A stretch of 64,000 nucleotides of DNA from Halorussus lipolyticus. GTDB taxonomy: Archaea; Halobacteriota; Halobacteria; Halobacteriales; Haladaptataceae. The position numbers and the translations under genes were made by a program. Where the stretch lies: positions 2,252,955 through 2,316,954 of the forward strand of contig NZ_CP119804.1 in assembly GCF_029338375.1 (NCBI RefSeq), written 5' to 3'. Numbering within the stretch: the first letter of the stretch is position 1; the number at the start of each line of letters is the position of its first letter. The notes beneath the pieces are model-generated. The model saw nothing but the letters and a program-made list of their open reading frames with translations. It searched no databases and was not told where the DNA came from. Of the stretch, positions 36,002-45,503 are shown piece by piece.

Positions 36002-37012
36002 CTATCTTGGCGGGTCAAACCGATTCCGAATCTTAACAAACGTATCCTCCTTATCGTGAGTATACTTCTGTGTCGTTTCAGCAGTAGAGTGGTTTGCCAC
36101 CAACTGCCTGTACGGAAGTCCTACTCCTGCTTGATTCAGGAGTGTAATGAACGAATGCCGTAGCGTATGTGGCGTCACTCGATACCACTTCCGAACATCA
36201 CTATCGGTACCAAGTGCGGTCTTCTGCGCTTCTGGAATCCGTGACTCACCAATAACTTCCTGGATTTCAGCCCTTTCTGCAGCCTCTCGCACGATTCGGT
36301 TCAAACTCCCATTCGATTCGAGCTTTTCTCCCGACTGGCTCGGGAATACGAAATCACTCTCACTTGCATTACTGTATCCTCCTCGATGATGGCGAAACCA
36401 GAAGTCCAATTCAAACGCTAAATCAGCACTAATCGGGACATCGTACGGCTTCGACCCCTTTGGTTTCGGTATGTGAATCTCCAGCCCGTCAAGATCAAGG
36501 TACTCAATTTGGAGTTCACGCAAGTCGGAGTTCCGAAGTCCTGTCTCGACCGCGACGACCGCCATTAACCGATTCCGATAGCTCTCGAACGCATCGAACA
36601 AGCGTCGAATTTCTTCTCGGGACAACGCCTCCCGCTGGATTGGTTCCGGCATCTTATACCGGCTTACGTCTATTTCCCGGAATCGAAGTGGGTCGAATTG
36701 GAGGTCGCTACCTGCCTCTGTCCGGAGTCGAATATAGTAATAGAGCTCCCGAACCGTCGATACCTTTCCCTCAATCGTCGACTGTCGATTCTGCCGACGC
36801 ACGCACGACTCCACGAAACCGAAAACGTTGGTAAACTCCGCATCCAGGACCGACAAGTCTTCATCATGCAGGAAGACGACGTACTCCGAGAGTTGAGAAT
36901 CGTACGTTCTCACCGAACTTGCAGAGAGTCGCAGTTCACCAGCCTGTCGTAGGTACTCACGGGCATATTCATCCGGAACTCGAAGCCATTCGTACTCGTC
37001 CGTCGTACTCAT
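36002..37012 (-). CDS. Tyrosine recombinase of the Cas4-like operon
   Basis: 336 residues, complete: core-binding domain about 15-100, Arg in TGLRNSD (about 160), HTLRHSF (about 284), NHSTAE (about 307) and Tyr in QKYTHDK (about 317). It is paralogous to the 33487 recombinase (both have IVR-AAERA-IQEVIGE). The start overlaps the RHH-winged-helix stop by ATGA (37009-37012), so it is the last gene of an operon that begins with a Cas4-like nuclease. Confidence 0.88.
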   Translation of the reverse strand: MSTTDEYEWLRVPDEYAREYLRQAGELRLSASSVRTYDSQLSEYVVFLHDEDLSVLDAEFTNVFGFVESCVRRQNRQSTIEGKVSTVRELYYYIRLRTEAGSDLQFDPLRFREIDVSRYKMPEPIQREALSREEIRRLFDAFESYRNRLMAVVAVETGLRNSDLRELQIEYLDLDGLEIHIPKPKGSKPYDVPISADLAFELDFWFRHHRGGYSNASESDFVFPSQSGEKLESNGSLNRIVREAAERAEIQEVIGESRIPEAQKTALGTDSDVRKWYRVTPHTLRHSFITLLNQAGVGLPYRQLVANHSTAETTQKYTHDKEDTFVKIRNRFDPPR

Positions 37013-37539
37013 ACAGAATCATCCCGATTTGCTTCAGAGCCGAGTTTACCAACGAGTTGGTACCGTGGACTTGGATCGTCCGTCCTACCGACCAGTCCAA
37101 GATCGACAAGGGTTGATAAGCCCTCTTGGAAGGCTTCCATGTGTCCACCGGTCCGTTCGACAATATCCTCGATTCGAAGCGGCGTATCCTGTTCGCAAAG
37201 AACGTTATAAATAGCCGCTGTCTCGGAGGAAACCCTAACGCCTTCGATTACCGATTGCTGACTGGTGGCCGACCTCTCGTCCTCCAATTCAGTCAGTTCA
37301 TCGACCAAGGATTCCAGTCGATGCTGTCCTTGGTCAAGCGACTCCAACTGTCTTGAAATCTGATTTACTGCGAACTGACCATCTCCTTGGAGAATCTCGC
37401 GGTGGCTCTCGATTGACGCGCGCAGGCACAGACTGACGTTCCCTTGGTAATGCCGGGTAGCCAGCTCTTGCAATGTCCGGTCCAGCGATTCGGTGATGGT
37501 GAACTTCCGCCGGATAAAAACCGGCTTGTCGGCCGTCAT
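37009..37539 (-). CDS. RHH-winged-helix regulator, second copy
   Basis: 176 residues. The N-terminus (FTITESLDRTLQELATRHYQ, then NVSLCLRASIESH) is ribbon-helix-helix-like. The middle is a coiled-coil (about 60-95) and the C-terminus (about 107-160, SSETAAIYNVLCEQDTPLRI...) looks winged-helix. Both ends overlap neighbours by 4 nt (ATGA at 37009 and 37536), which implies strict co-translation. Same architecture as the 34768-35337 protein. Confidence 0.72.
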   Translation of the reverse strand: MTADKPVFIRRKFTITESLDRTLQELATRHYQGNVSLCLRASIESHREILQGDGQFAVNQISRQLESLDQGQHRLESLVDELTELEDERSATSQQSVIEGVRVSSETAAIYNVLCEQDTPLRIEDIVERTGGHMEAFQEGLSTLVDLGLVGRTDDPSPRYQLVGKLGSEANRDDSV

Positions 37540-38105
37540 AACGGCACCCCCGTCAGTTCACTCGGAGGAAACAGATGGAACACGCGAGTCCATGTCTCCC
37601 AAAACTGTTCGACCGTCCCCGTACTCACTACCTGCTCACGGTCTCGCTCGTTGATACGGGGAGGGCTCCGCGAATCTGACGCGAGCTGATAATCACTCAA
37701 TTCTTGACCGAGATACGAGTTCAGCAGTTCTTCTAAATCCGCATGAGCCAAGCCTCGGAGTGACTGCGCTTCCAGTTGCGACTCCACCAAAGCCCGACGA
37801 AGCGTAGTGACCGTCTCTTCATCAGGCGTGACGAGCATCCCTCCCTGATACCGATACGGTCGAAGTTCATCAAGCAAGGCTACGAGGAGGTCACGCTGAG
37901 ATTCCGTCTCGCCAATCCCTACCCTCGCCGCGGCTGTATTGATTAGTGCGTCAGCGTTGCCGGTGCCGAGTTCCCAGTAATCGAGGTCAGTTTCGTCAGT
38001 TACTGTAGAGTCAGAATGCTCCTCAGTAGATGTCTTTTCCCCGATTATGAGGAACAACCAGCTTTCCCGGAGATCGTCGAGGTCAAGCCAGCTATGCCGC
38101 ATCAT
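37536..38105 (-). CDS. Uncharacterised protein of the Cas4-like operon
   Basis: 189 residues from ATG 38105 (a TTG at 38120 is possible). It overlaps the nuclease gene by 14 nt and the RHH gene by 4 nt. The sequence is helical and acidic, with a Trp-rich N-terminus (MMRHSWLDLDDLRESWLF) and a C-terminal EQFWETWTRVFHLFPP. No known domain recognised. Its fixed place between a nuclease and a recombination module makes it a likely functional partner. Confidence 0.65.
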   Translation of the reverse strand: MMRHSWLDLDDLRESWLFLIIGEKTSTEEHSDSTVTDETDLDYWELGTGNADALINTAAARVGIGETESQRDLLVALLDELRPYRYQGGMLVTPDEETVTTLRRALVESQLEAQSLRGLAHADLEELLNSYLGQELSDYQLASDSRSPPRINERDREQVVSTGTVEQFWETWTRVFHLFPPSELTGVPL

Positions 38106-39216
38106 TGTCACCACCTGCAACTACTTGATCCGCTGGAGCAGGGCCACTGAGGAATGAAACCGAGCCTTCTGCAAAACAGTCCGGGCATCGCGGCGGTGCT
38201 GTAACGTCACCATCCCATTCGATAGTATTCCAAGTACGAGCGGTTTCGCAGCGGGCGCATTCCCAGTCGTAGACCCCGTGTTCGTCAGCAAGCTCTGGAT
38301 ACTGGAACGCGAGTGAGGGCGTCAGCTTCGCGCTCGGATACGCTGTAAGATAGTCGGACAATTTCTGGGAAGGGTACCCGGTGAATTGGGGTAGTAATCC
38401 GGTTACGGCAACATCGCTGTAGTGCCGGTCCCCCCTTCCACAGCGTTCCCTGTACGAACAGAACTTGCATTCCCATTCTGCTTCCGGGTCTGCTGGCGGC
38501 AGTTCATCTCTGAGTCGATACTGTGTGTGCGTGTCCGCCCATTCGAGAACGACATCCTTCCAAAATGCTTCGTCGAATTCGACGTGGTAAATCTTCATGT
38601 TGAGCGATTCCCGACTGGCATAGACGATGACTCCATTGGTCAGCGAAATATTGTATTTCTGGGAAAGACCCACCATGTACGCGTGCAACTGAGCCCGGTG
38701 ATGCCGATTAGGCGAGGAGAGATGCTCGACTGAAGACTTGGTCTTGATTTCAGTCGGGACAATCGGAATCGCGTCCTCGTCTACGATGAGCGGGTCTGTC
38801 GCCCCTTTGATTCTCAGGGCACCCGCTTCTGTTTCGACCTCAAAATCGACCCAGACTGTATTTCGGACGTACGCACTAGCCTCGGTAGCTACGTCCTCCA
38901 GAAAGGGAAATGCAATGTCCGCCTCGAACTGCCTCCCAATCCAAAAGATACCGGCTGGATCGGATTGCTCTTCAGGAGTGTTGTTTTGCTGGTAAACGAT
39001 TCTTCGGTGGCACTGAAGGAGTTTACTCGGACTGTGGCGGTGAGGCTCTGGAGTGAACCCGCTACCGTTGAAGTACGGCGTTCCGTTCTTGATGTTCTCG
39101 CTGTACTGCCGCTCTCGATACCACTTCTCGAAACGGTCTCCGGAGAGTATCTCAATCAGTTCGGTGGCGGTCGGTCGCTCCTCGGGATTCTCATCGGTCA
39201 TATTGCTGTCCGTCAT
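38092..39216 (-). CDS. Cas4/RecB-like nuclease with Fe-S cysteines and C-terminal zinc ribbon
   Basis: 374 residues. Cas4-family hallmarks are visible: Cys69 (LLQCHRR) and a C-terminal Cys triplet C250-x2-C253-x5-C259 (CKFCSYRERC) for a 4Fe-4S cluster, the PD-(D/E)XK residues Asp141 and Glu156-Ile-Lys158, and a Q-x-x-x-Y motif (QLHAY, 176-180). A CARC...CPDC zinc ribbon follows (about 320-350), which is not standard Cas4. There is no CRISPR array or cas1 in the window. It heads an operon with a recombinase. Confidence 0.8.
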   Translation of the reverse strand: MTDSNMTDENPEERPTATELIEILSGDRFEKWYRERQYSENIKNGTPYFNGSGFTPEPHRHSPSKLLQCHRRIVYQQNNTPEEQSDPAGIFWIGRQFEADIAFPFLEDVATEASAYVRNTVWVDFEVETEAGALRIKGATDPLIVDEDAIPIVPTEIKTKSSVEHLSSPNRHHRAQLHAYMVGLSQKYNISLTNGVIVYASRESLNMKIYHVEFDEAFWKDVVLEWADTHTQYRLRDELPPADPEAEWECKFCSYRERCGRGDRHYSDVAVTGLLPQFTGYPSQKLSDYLTAYPSAKLTPSLAFQYPELADEHGVYDWECARCETARTWNTIEWDGDVTAPPRCPDCFAEGSVSFLSGPAPADQVVAGGDNDAA

Positions 39217-39290
39217 TGCCGTTTTCGAGGCCCTGACTTTCTACGCAGAAGCGGAGATGCGACTTACTCTATCGGCGATTGTCGCAGTTC

Positions 39291-39710
39291 CTATTCGGTG
39301 GTATCGCTACTATCGAGAAGAGAATAGAACGTACTGACGGTGGGCGCGTTGATGTCTACCAGTAAACGCGCTAAAGAGAAAATCGGGCCTGGAGTGACCG
39401 TCTGACGCTTTGGGTCGTAGATGATGATATCTGCCTCGGCTAGTGTATGTAGATGAGTCTGAGAAAGAGCGTTGTACACGTTCCGATACGGTTCACCTGT
39501 TGCTCGTTCAGGTGGTATTCCATTCTCGAGTGCTGCTATCTGCCGGGCCAGCCAACGAGTTGGAAGTGGAGGATGTTCATCAGCCAAGAGTTGGATAACA
39601 CGTCTTCTTCGACTGGCTCGGAGAGAGTGAAAAAGAAGAGACAGAGTTCGGTCTCGGTCAGGGTCCTCGGCTAATGACGACCACGGGAAGGGTGTCTGGC
39701 TTTCGTCCAT
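39291..39710 (-). CDS. Winged-helix protein, DUF7344-like
   Basis: 139 residues from ATG 39710 (MDESQTPFPW); a longer frame starts further upstream. The central segment (RASRRRRVIQLLADEHPP then LPTRWLARQIAALENG ... LHTLAEADIIIYDP) matches the winged-helix domain I recall as DUF7344, common in haloarchaeal regulators. It lies 74 nt upstream of the Cas4-like operon on the same strand and may regulate it. Confidence 0.7.
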   Translation of the reverse strand: MDESQTPFPWSSLAEDPDRDRTLSLLFHSLRASRRRRVIQLLADEHPPLPTRWLARQIAALENGIPPERATGEPYRNVYNALSQTHLHTLAEADIIIYDPKRQTVTPGPIFSLARLLVDINAPTVSTFYSLLDSSDTTE

Positions 39711-39864
39711 GTCTTCTCGGTGTCCGGAGCGACTGGAACAGTGTATGTGAGGACTTCTTTCTAAAGTCACTTAGAAACACGGATTCGTGTTGTATCAAAT
39801 ACGCTATCGTGTACGACAAGAATAGCTTCAGTAGCGGTTTTGTTTGAACGCCTAACTGAGTGGT

Positions 39865-40128
39865 GTGCGTCCCCGAGTCTCGTGGATGAACCAGACCGAC
39901 AACCGCATCCTCGAGTTATTAGATGAATCAGACCTCATTCTATCGCCAGCCGTGATAGCAGTCAACTTGAATTATACTCGGAACTGGGTATCACGGCGAG
40001 TATCCAAGTTAGTTCGTGCAGGATTAATCGAGGAAACAAACGGGTCCTACTACAGAATATCCGAGAAAGGGCGGAGATACTTGTCAGGATATATACCAGC
40101 AGAAGAGCTTGAGGAAGAAGAGGATTGA
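39865..40128 (+). CDS. PhiH1 repressor-like winged-helix protein
   Basis: 87 residues from GTG 39865; ATG 39886 is an alternative. The pattern WMNQTDNRILELLDES ... SPAVIAVNLNY ... VSRRVSKLVRAGLIEE ... YYRISEKGRRYLSG is that of the small haloarchaeal repressors related to the phage PhiH1 repressor. It is divergent from the DUF7344 gene. Its upstream DNA has the palindrome GTATCAAATAC at about 39791-39801, a possible operator. Likely controls element genes. Confidence 0.8.
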   Translation: MRPRVSWMNQTDNRILELLDESDLILSPAVIAVNLNYTRNWVSRRVSKLVRAGLIEETNGSYYRISEKGRRYLSGYIPAEELEEEED

Positions 40129-40554
40129 GAGTCCTAATCCCATCACTCAATATCGCCCTAGGCTCGCATCCTCTCTATCGGCCAGATGCTCCCGAATCTT
40201 GTTTTCTCGCCACCGGACTGGCGGTAGGACGCTCTCGGTCGCTCGGATTACCTCGTCGGCGAGTGCTACTTGACTCTGTGACGATTCCGAGTCGTCAACG
40301 ACTACGGACTCTACTACTGGTCGGGTTGCACTTCTCGATCCACGCTCTCCACTACCTCTAGCGCCGCGACCGTGGGCGTTGAATCGTGACAACTATTTTT
40401 AAGCGCGACCCCAGAAGTCGCTCAATTATTCTACAATCAAGCAATGGGGCCAACTCTCACATTCACTATCTAAAGTCCTAAAACTCTTCTCCATGCGTCC
40501 CAACAGGCGTACCCATCACTTCAGAATAGGGGAGAGCTTGGAATCAACGTTTGG
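40129..40554 (-). other. Intergenic region with one doubtful ORF
   Basis: 426 nt downstream of the PhiH1-like gene and of the restriction gene. Apart from the doubtful frame 40147-40392 nothing is supported. Confidence 0.4.
40147..40392 (-). CDS. Doubtful small ORF (possible remnant)
   Basis: An 81-codon GC-rich frame (…SSQSQVALADEVIRATESVL…) whose only possible start is a TTG at 40392; no in-frame ATG or GTG. A TATA-like element lies too close upstream (40395-40402). It reads like a real but truncated coding segment, of unknown family. Confidence 0.3.
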   Translation of the reverse strand: MSRFNAHGRGARGSGERGSRSATRPVVESVVVDDSESSQSQVALADEVIRATESVLPPVRWRENKIREHLADREDASLGRY

Positions 40555-43500
40555 TCAGTTGTCTGCGTACGTCTCCAATGTCTCCGAATCAATTTCCTCC
40601 GGCTCACGACCGTATTCAGCGTCGAAGTTCTTCATGTACTCTATCTCGTCCTCATCCAGCTTGTACATCGGGCCGATCAAGTCGTCCACACGGTCAACAA
40701 TTGGCTTGAGTTCCACTGCGTTCTCGATTACAGTCCGGGCCTTGCCGACGAACCGTTGTTCCATCGCCTGCCACAGCTCCTCGCTCAACTTGATGATGTC
40801 TTCTCGGTTTGCTTCAAGTGTCTCCTCGTCCGGGAACGGGAACGGCTCAATCTCCCACCAGTCAATGTTGCGTCCGTTCTTATACACCATCCAATACCAG
40901 TAGTACAACGAGGACTGGAGCGTGATGAAGCTCATCCGCCGCTCAAGATCAGACGAGAAGTACATCCGGTACATACTCGTCGGCGTATCCTTTCCCTGCT
41001 CTTCGTACAGATTCACCAGTAATGGGTTAATCCAGTACAGTGCTCCACGTCGACGCCACATAAGATGATCCGTCTCGTCATCCTGAAGTGCGTCCGAGAA
41101 TGTTCGGTCACTAGCTTCTTTCAATTTCTGAAGTGCGCTGTGCGCAGTATCGTGGCCGAGTTTCGGGATAGACAAGTTCTGTCCATCACCGATCTTATCT
41201 CCGAGAGCAAGGCCGTTCGCCTGCGCGTAACTGATGTTCGATAGCGTCTCGTTCCGGTTCTCACTAGTAAATCGGATGTACCGGCTCGTATAGATATCCG
41301 GCTCCTGCTCGCCGGTGAGTTTCCCTGTGATGATAGCCGGCTTCACGTGCGCGCCCTCGAAAATCCGAGAGGGGCGATGTGCAAAACAAGCCATCCGCGT
41401 TTTCTCCAACCGTCGTGTGAGATGCTTCCGTGCCGGTTCTTCCCGCTGATCGTACGCGATTCGAAGCGTCGTGATGTTACCGAAGTGCCCGCCAAGCTTC
41501 AGCAACTGTAGTTCTCGCTCAACAAACTGTGCAGCAATATCGTTGATTCCCCCCGTCTCATACGAATCTACGAGGAATTTGGCATTGTCGGAGAGAATAT
41601 CGCCGTACGGTGGGTTCCCAACAACGATGTCGAACGCCATCTCGTAGTTCCCGTTCTCGTCGACCTCACGGACCTCGGGGAACTCTGCTGTCCAATGGAA
41701 CGGCCTACCTTCGATACGACTCAAATCGGAATGCACCGGACGGCGCTCGACTTTGTTGTAGTAGAACTCATCTTTCTCAGCGAATTCAATCAGCGACTCC
41801 AAGATATGCTTAGCGGCTTCAGCTTGACTGGAAATTCCGTTATGAATCTTCCTGCTACGAAGTTCATCTATGTAATCTGCAATGTCCATCTTACCGCTCT
41901 TGTGCAGATAATGGACATCGAACCCAGCATCCTCGAGCTCGGCTATCTGAGTGTCTGTGAATTTTTCCTTGTCAGTACGCTTGATAGAGACAGAATCGAT
42001 GTACTGCCGTAGTTCAAAGGGCGAGATTTTCTCTGCAAGTTCATGCAGTATATCTGCATCCCGGATTTCATCCTCAACCGTCTGTGTTAGTCGGCCGATG
42101 TACTCCCTGTTAAGGTCATCCCGTAGATCGTCTCGCAGTTCATCAATTTCCGTTTTCGAGCCCTCGTTCTCCTGCTTGTATTCTTTCCGCTGAGTCAGAA
42201 TCTCTTCCATTCGGTCGCTGTACTCACTCAACGTTGTTGCACCGTACCCGACGGTTGGAAGGCCAATCAATGAGTTCCCCTCCAAGATGTTCACGTCGAT
42301 GTTTGGGAGTCGTCCATAGCTCTCCTCCCAGTCATTCCCTTCCAGAATTTTCAACCACGTTCGTAGTTTTGCAATCTCGGTCGCTACACGCCCAACGTCA
42401 ACCCCATAGATCGAGTTCAGCGCGATATCGCGTTTCTGCTTGTACTTTTCCTCAGGCGACGGATCATCGCCTCCATGTTGTCCCCGATGAATAGACTGGA
42501 GCACTTGGTGCAGTTGCTCCATGGCGGCCGTTAGGAAGTGTCCGGATCCGCATGCTGGGTCGAGAACAGTAAGATCAAGAATCGCTTCACGCGCTTTCTC
42601 AAGTCCTTGTGTGCTTCCATACCACCCTTCACCGTCCTCAATATGAGCCAAAACATCTTCCAGAGACTCTGTCTCAGCTTGCCTACGGAACGTAGCTTCA
42701 ACTTCCTCATCCAGCGTTCCCGCAAACGCCTCGATAATCGTCTCCTTGACCTCACCGTCAACAGCCTGCGAATTAATTAGGTGTGTGACGTCGTTAGGCG
42801 TGTAGTATGCTCCTGTCTCCTTTTGTCGATCTTCAGACTCACTAATGTGGTTGATGGTCATTTCGAAAACGCTCCCGAGAATAGCGGGATCGATTTCGAG
42901 ATCTAGCTCATGGTTGCCCTCAATCAGCTTGTCGATAACGAGCACCATTGAAGGGTTCCGAACATCGTAGTCGTCCTCTTGAGTGAGATTCTTCCGGAAC
43001 AGTCCCCCATTCAGATACGGAACTTCATCGTACCAGTCCCCATGCAAATCACGCTGTTTCTTTGGTTTGTTGAAGAGTTCGTAAAATAGTGGTTTGATGG
43101 TTGTTTCGTAGAGCGTCGTCGGAATACCGTCGCTGTAGTCCTCAACACGATCGTGAAGGAAACCTTCTGAGAGAACACCACGTTCCTCAAGAAACCGAAT
43201 GAACATCAAGCGGTTCACTAGCGTGACCGCGAACACGTCCCTGTCCTCCTTTGATGCACCGTCAGGGGCGATAATATCGTTTCGAAGACAGGTGTCGTAA
43301 TTGTGCTCGTCAGACTCCCCAAACAACACTTCAATGTAAACCTCGAAGAAGTCGTCAACGTCTTTCTGGCGTTGGTCTCGGAACTCTGACGGTGCAGTTT
43401 TCGTAAGTAACGGGACGAGATGATTGGGCTGAAATGTCAGCGCAAACGCTTCAAGTTCATTATCGACATTGAGGTCTGAGTCGGGGAGTGCTTGCTGGCT

Positions 43501-44103
43501 GATGATGTTCTCGTCTCGTGCCAACTGCCGGAGAACATCTCGGAACGAGTGACGGCGAACAGCTTCATGCTCAAAGAAGTCACCACCGCGCTCAGTCCGG
43601 TAAACAACCCAGTCGAGTCCGTCCGTGGCTATTCCGTCGTTCGGGAAAGAAATATTCGACAGGTAGTCTGCTACGAGTTCATCCTCTGCATCATCGATTT
43701 TGTTCAGGGATTTGTTCTCCCCAACAATCTCGAGAACCTGATTGCCGTGTTCTTCTTCGAGTTTGAAATCTGGGGTCTTACGCTGTGAGGTTGGTCGCCC
43801 AGGAGCTTTGTTGAGACCGACTGCATTTAAGACTGGGTTGATAAGAATGTCTTCCGTCCACGTTTCTGGTTCGGCACCGATGTCTCTCTGGGTGATACCC
43901 TGTTCTCCATTCAGTATTCGCTCAATCTCGTGTGGGTCATCGAATTCATCTTCAAGTTCCTCAAGAAAATTGACGAGGACATCTCGGAGGTCGGCAACTG
44001 TAGTCACGTTATCTGAATGTCTGATTACGGTACCTTCATACTTTCCCTGTAGGAGTCGAATCAAGACTCGGTCTTCAAAATCGCCCGCCGTCCCCCGAAA
44101 CAT
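40555..44103 (-). CDS. Type IIG-like restriction-modification protein (Eco57I-type)
   Basis: 1182 residues. The N-terminal part has a PD-(D/E)XK-like site: PDF (111-113) ... Glu129-Asn-Lys131. The methyltransferase region has GAYYTP (431-436), SAM-binding VLDPACGSG (513-521) and catalytic NPPY (830-833), the gamma-type N6-adenine order. A C-terminal half for target recognition follows. This layout, endonuclease and methylase in one chain, is type IIG. PglX of BREX is similar in length, but no other BREX gene is present. It is 122 nt downstream of mcrC, on the same strand. Confidence 0.85.
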   Translation of the reverse strand: MFRGTAGDFEDRVLIRLLQGKYEGTVIRHSDNVTTVADLRDVLVNFLEELEDEFDDPHEIERILNGEQGITQRDIGAEPETWTEDILINPVLNAVGLNKAPGRPTSQRKTPDFKLEEEHGNQVLEIVGENKSLNKIDDAEDELVADYLSNISFPNDGIATDGLDWVVYRTERGGDFFEHEAVRRHSFRDVLRQLARDENIISQQALPDSDLNVDNELEAFALTFQPNHLVPLLTKTAPSEFRDQRQKDVDDFFEVYIEVLFGESDEHNYDTCLRNDIIAPDGASKEDRDVFAVTLVNRLMFIRFLEERGVLSEGFLHDRVEDYSDGIPTTLYETTIKPLFYELFNKPKKQRDLHGDWYDEVPYLNGGLFRKNLTQEDDYDVRNPSMVLVIDKLIEGNHELDLEIDPAILGSVFEMTINHISESEDRQKETGAYYTPNDVTHLINSQAVDGEVKETIIEAFAGTLDEEVEATFRRQAETESLEDVLAHIEDGEGWYGSTQGLEKAREAILDLTVLDPACGSGHFLTAAMEQLHQVLQSIHRGQHGGDDPSPEEKYKQKRDIALNSIYGVDVGRVATEIAKLRTWLKILEGNDWEESYGRLPNIDVNILEGNSLIGLPTVGYGATTLSEYSDRMEEILTQRKEYKQENEGSKTEIDELRDDLRDDLNREYIGRLTQTVEDEIRDADILHELAEKISPFELRQYIDSVSIKRTDKEKFTDTQIAELEDAGFDVHYLHKSGKMDIADYIDELRSRKIHNGISSQAEAAKHILESLIEFAEKDEFYYNKVERRPVHSDLSRIEGRPFHWTAEFPEVREVDENGNYEMAFDIVVGNPPYGDILSDNAKFLVDSYETGGINDIAAQFVERELQLLKLGGHFGNITTLRIAYDQREEPARKHLTRRLEKTRMACFAHRPSRIFEGAHVKPAIITGKLTGEQEPDIYTSRYIRFTSENRNETLSNISYAQANGLALGDKIGDGQNLSIPKLGHDTAHSALQKLKEASDRTFSDALQDDETDHLMWRRRGALYWINPLLVNLYEEQGKDTPTSMYRMYFSSDLERRMSFITLQSSLYYWYWMVYKNGRNIDWWEIEPFPFPDEETLEANREDIIKLSEELWQAMEQRFVGKARTVIENAVELKPIVDRVDDLIGPMYKLDEDEIEYMKNFDAEYGREPEEIDSETLETYADN

Positions 44104-44225
44104 GTTTCCCTAGTAACAAGGTTGATTTTATTCGTTTTGTCAGATAGTATCCGACTATGATTATTCTACCATTTCAGATATTTCAATATACTCTGAGAAA
44201 GGGTCATTTAGGATTTCCAGCCTGT

Positions 44226-45497
44226 TCAGGCGACGACCCTGACTAGACGTTTCTGAACAGACTGGAAAAAAGCATCTTGGTCAGCTAGAAACTTCATTGG
44301 GTCTATTTCAAAAACATGAACCGTTGACGGGGTGCCTGCCGTCTCCAACTCCCAACATCGTTTTTGGGTTCTCAGTCGCGGATACACAAGCCCAACAGCA
44401 TCAGCTTCATACCCTCTCCCGTATGCAAGGACTTGGTAGAAATAATTCCTTTCTGGTTTATCGCCGTGAACGTCTGTTCCTGAGCCCATCTTTGTATACT
44501 TACTATCAAGTACAAGGATACACGCCTCATCGCTCCTGAAGAGATGGTCCGGATTAATGTTTTGATGAGGTTGTCCAGAAGCCAAACGTTTGTAGGTTTC
44601 TGCGTCCTTCCCCGTATACTCCCACGGAACATCAACCGCATCTAGAACAGCGTCGACGAAGCCTTCATACATCTCTTCCGTTTTGAATAAGATCCCGGGT
44701 AAGGCAACGTCTTCTCCAGCATATGCGGCTTCAAGATTATCTAAAAGCCACTTAGCAATCGTTAACGATTCGTCGAATCGGCGGTGCTGAGACGATAGAG
44801 AAACTTGGCTTGGCCGAAGCCCAGATACATCGGCTGGTTCAATATTTGGGAATCGTTGTTCTAACTCGTACAATCTATTGACTGTTTGGGTCGCTGTGGC
44901 CAACTCAGAAAACCGGTGACAGGCCCATTTGAGTATCCTGCTGAGTGGAATATCAGTCGTATAGACTGTCGTTCGATACCACAGTTCGGATGGCTTTTTG
45001 AGCAGTTGTGGGTAGAGTTTCCTTGTGCTCAGCCGCCCACGAGCATTTGAGAGCCTCTCCTCACGTTCAGTATAATCTGCTGGGACCCCTTGTGCGAGGG
45101 CCGTTGAAAGTCTGTCTGCATATGCCGCTGCCATAATATCCATTAGTGAGGACGCTGATGCTCCTCCATGAATGGTTTCTGCAAATTCTATGTGAAACTC
45201 ACTAACTCCTGAAAATGCAAGGATAGTGAGGAAATTCTCCCGCCAATCCGCTGGAACATCATCCCTGTTAGCGAGATACTTCGGAACGACCTCAACGGTT
45301 TGGTTACCGACTTCGAGCTGTCCGCAGACGCCCTGAGGAACGACGGTCGTTGACGAGCCCTCTCGATCAATCCGAAAGGGCTCCTTCCGTAGGTCAAGCG
45401 CCTGTTGCCACTCCGGATTCAACGCTTGGAGTTCGTCCACCGCCTGCTTACTTAACTCCTCAATATCGTTAGGTGAGTATTCAACTAAAAGTACCAT
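44226..45497 (-). CDS. mcrC: McrC-like nuclease subunit
   Basis: 423 residues. McrC provides the nuclease of the modification-dependent McrBC complex and stimulates McrB GTP hydrolysis. The C-terminal half has the PD-(D/E)XK signature INPDHLF ... LVLDSKYT around residues 313-333. The N-terminal segment (QLEVGNQTVEVVPKYL) is the usual McrC beta-rich start. It lies 6 nt after the mcrB stop, so they are one operon. Confidence 0.88.
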   Translation of the reverse strand: MVLLVEYSPNDIEELSKQAVDELQALNPEWQQALDLRKEPFRIDREGSSTTVVPQGVCGQLEVGNQTVEVVPKYLANRDDVPADWRENFLTILAFSGVSEFHIEFAETIHGGASASSLMDIMAAAYADRLSTALAQGVPADYTEREERLSNARGRLSTRKLYPQLLKKPSELWYRTTVYTTDIPLSRILKWACHRFSELATATQTVNRLYELEQRFPNIEPADVSGLRPSQVSLSSQHRRFDESLTIAKWLLDNLEAAYAGEDVALPGILFKTEEMYEGFVDAVLDAVDVPWEYTGKDAETYKRLASGQPHQNINPDHLFRSDEACILVLDSKYTKMGSGTDVHGDKPERNYFYQVLAYGRGYEADAVGLVYPRLRTQKRCWELETAGTPSTVHVFEIDPMKFLADQDAFFQSVQKRLVRVVA

Positions 45498-45503
45498 ACG
45501 GAG

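Noticed and set aside
38092..39216. CRISPR-Cas locus
   Set aside because: Only the Cas4-like gene is present. I found no repeat-spacer array and no cas1, cas2 or effector in the window.
40555..44103. BREX system (PglX)
   Set aside because: Length is similar, but no brxL, pglZ, brxC or other BREX gene is present, and an N-terminal nuclease motif favours type IIG.
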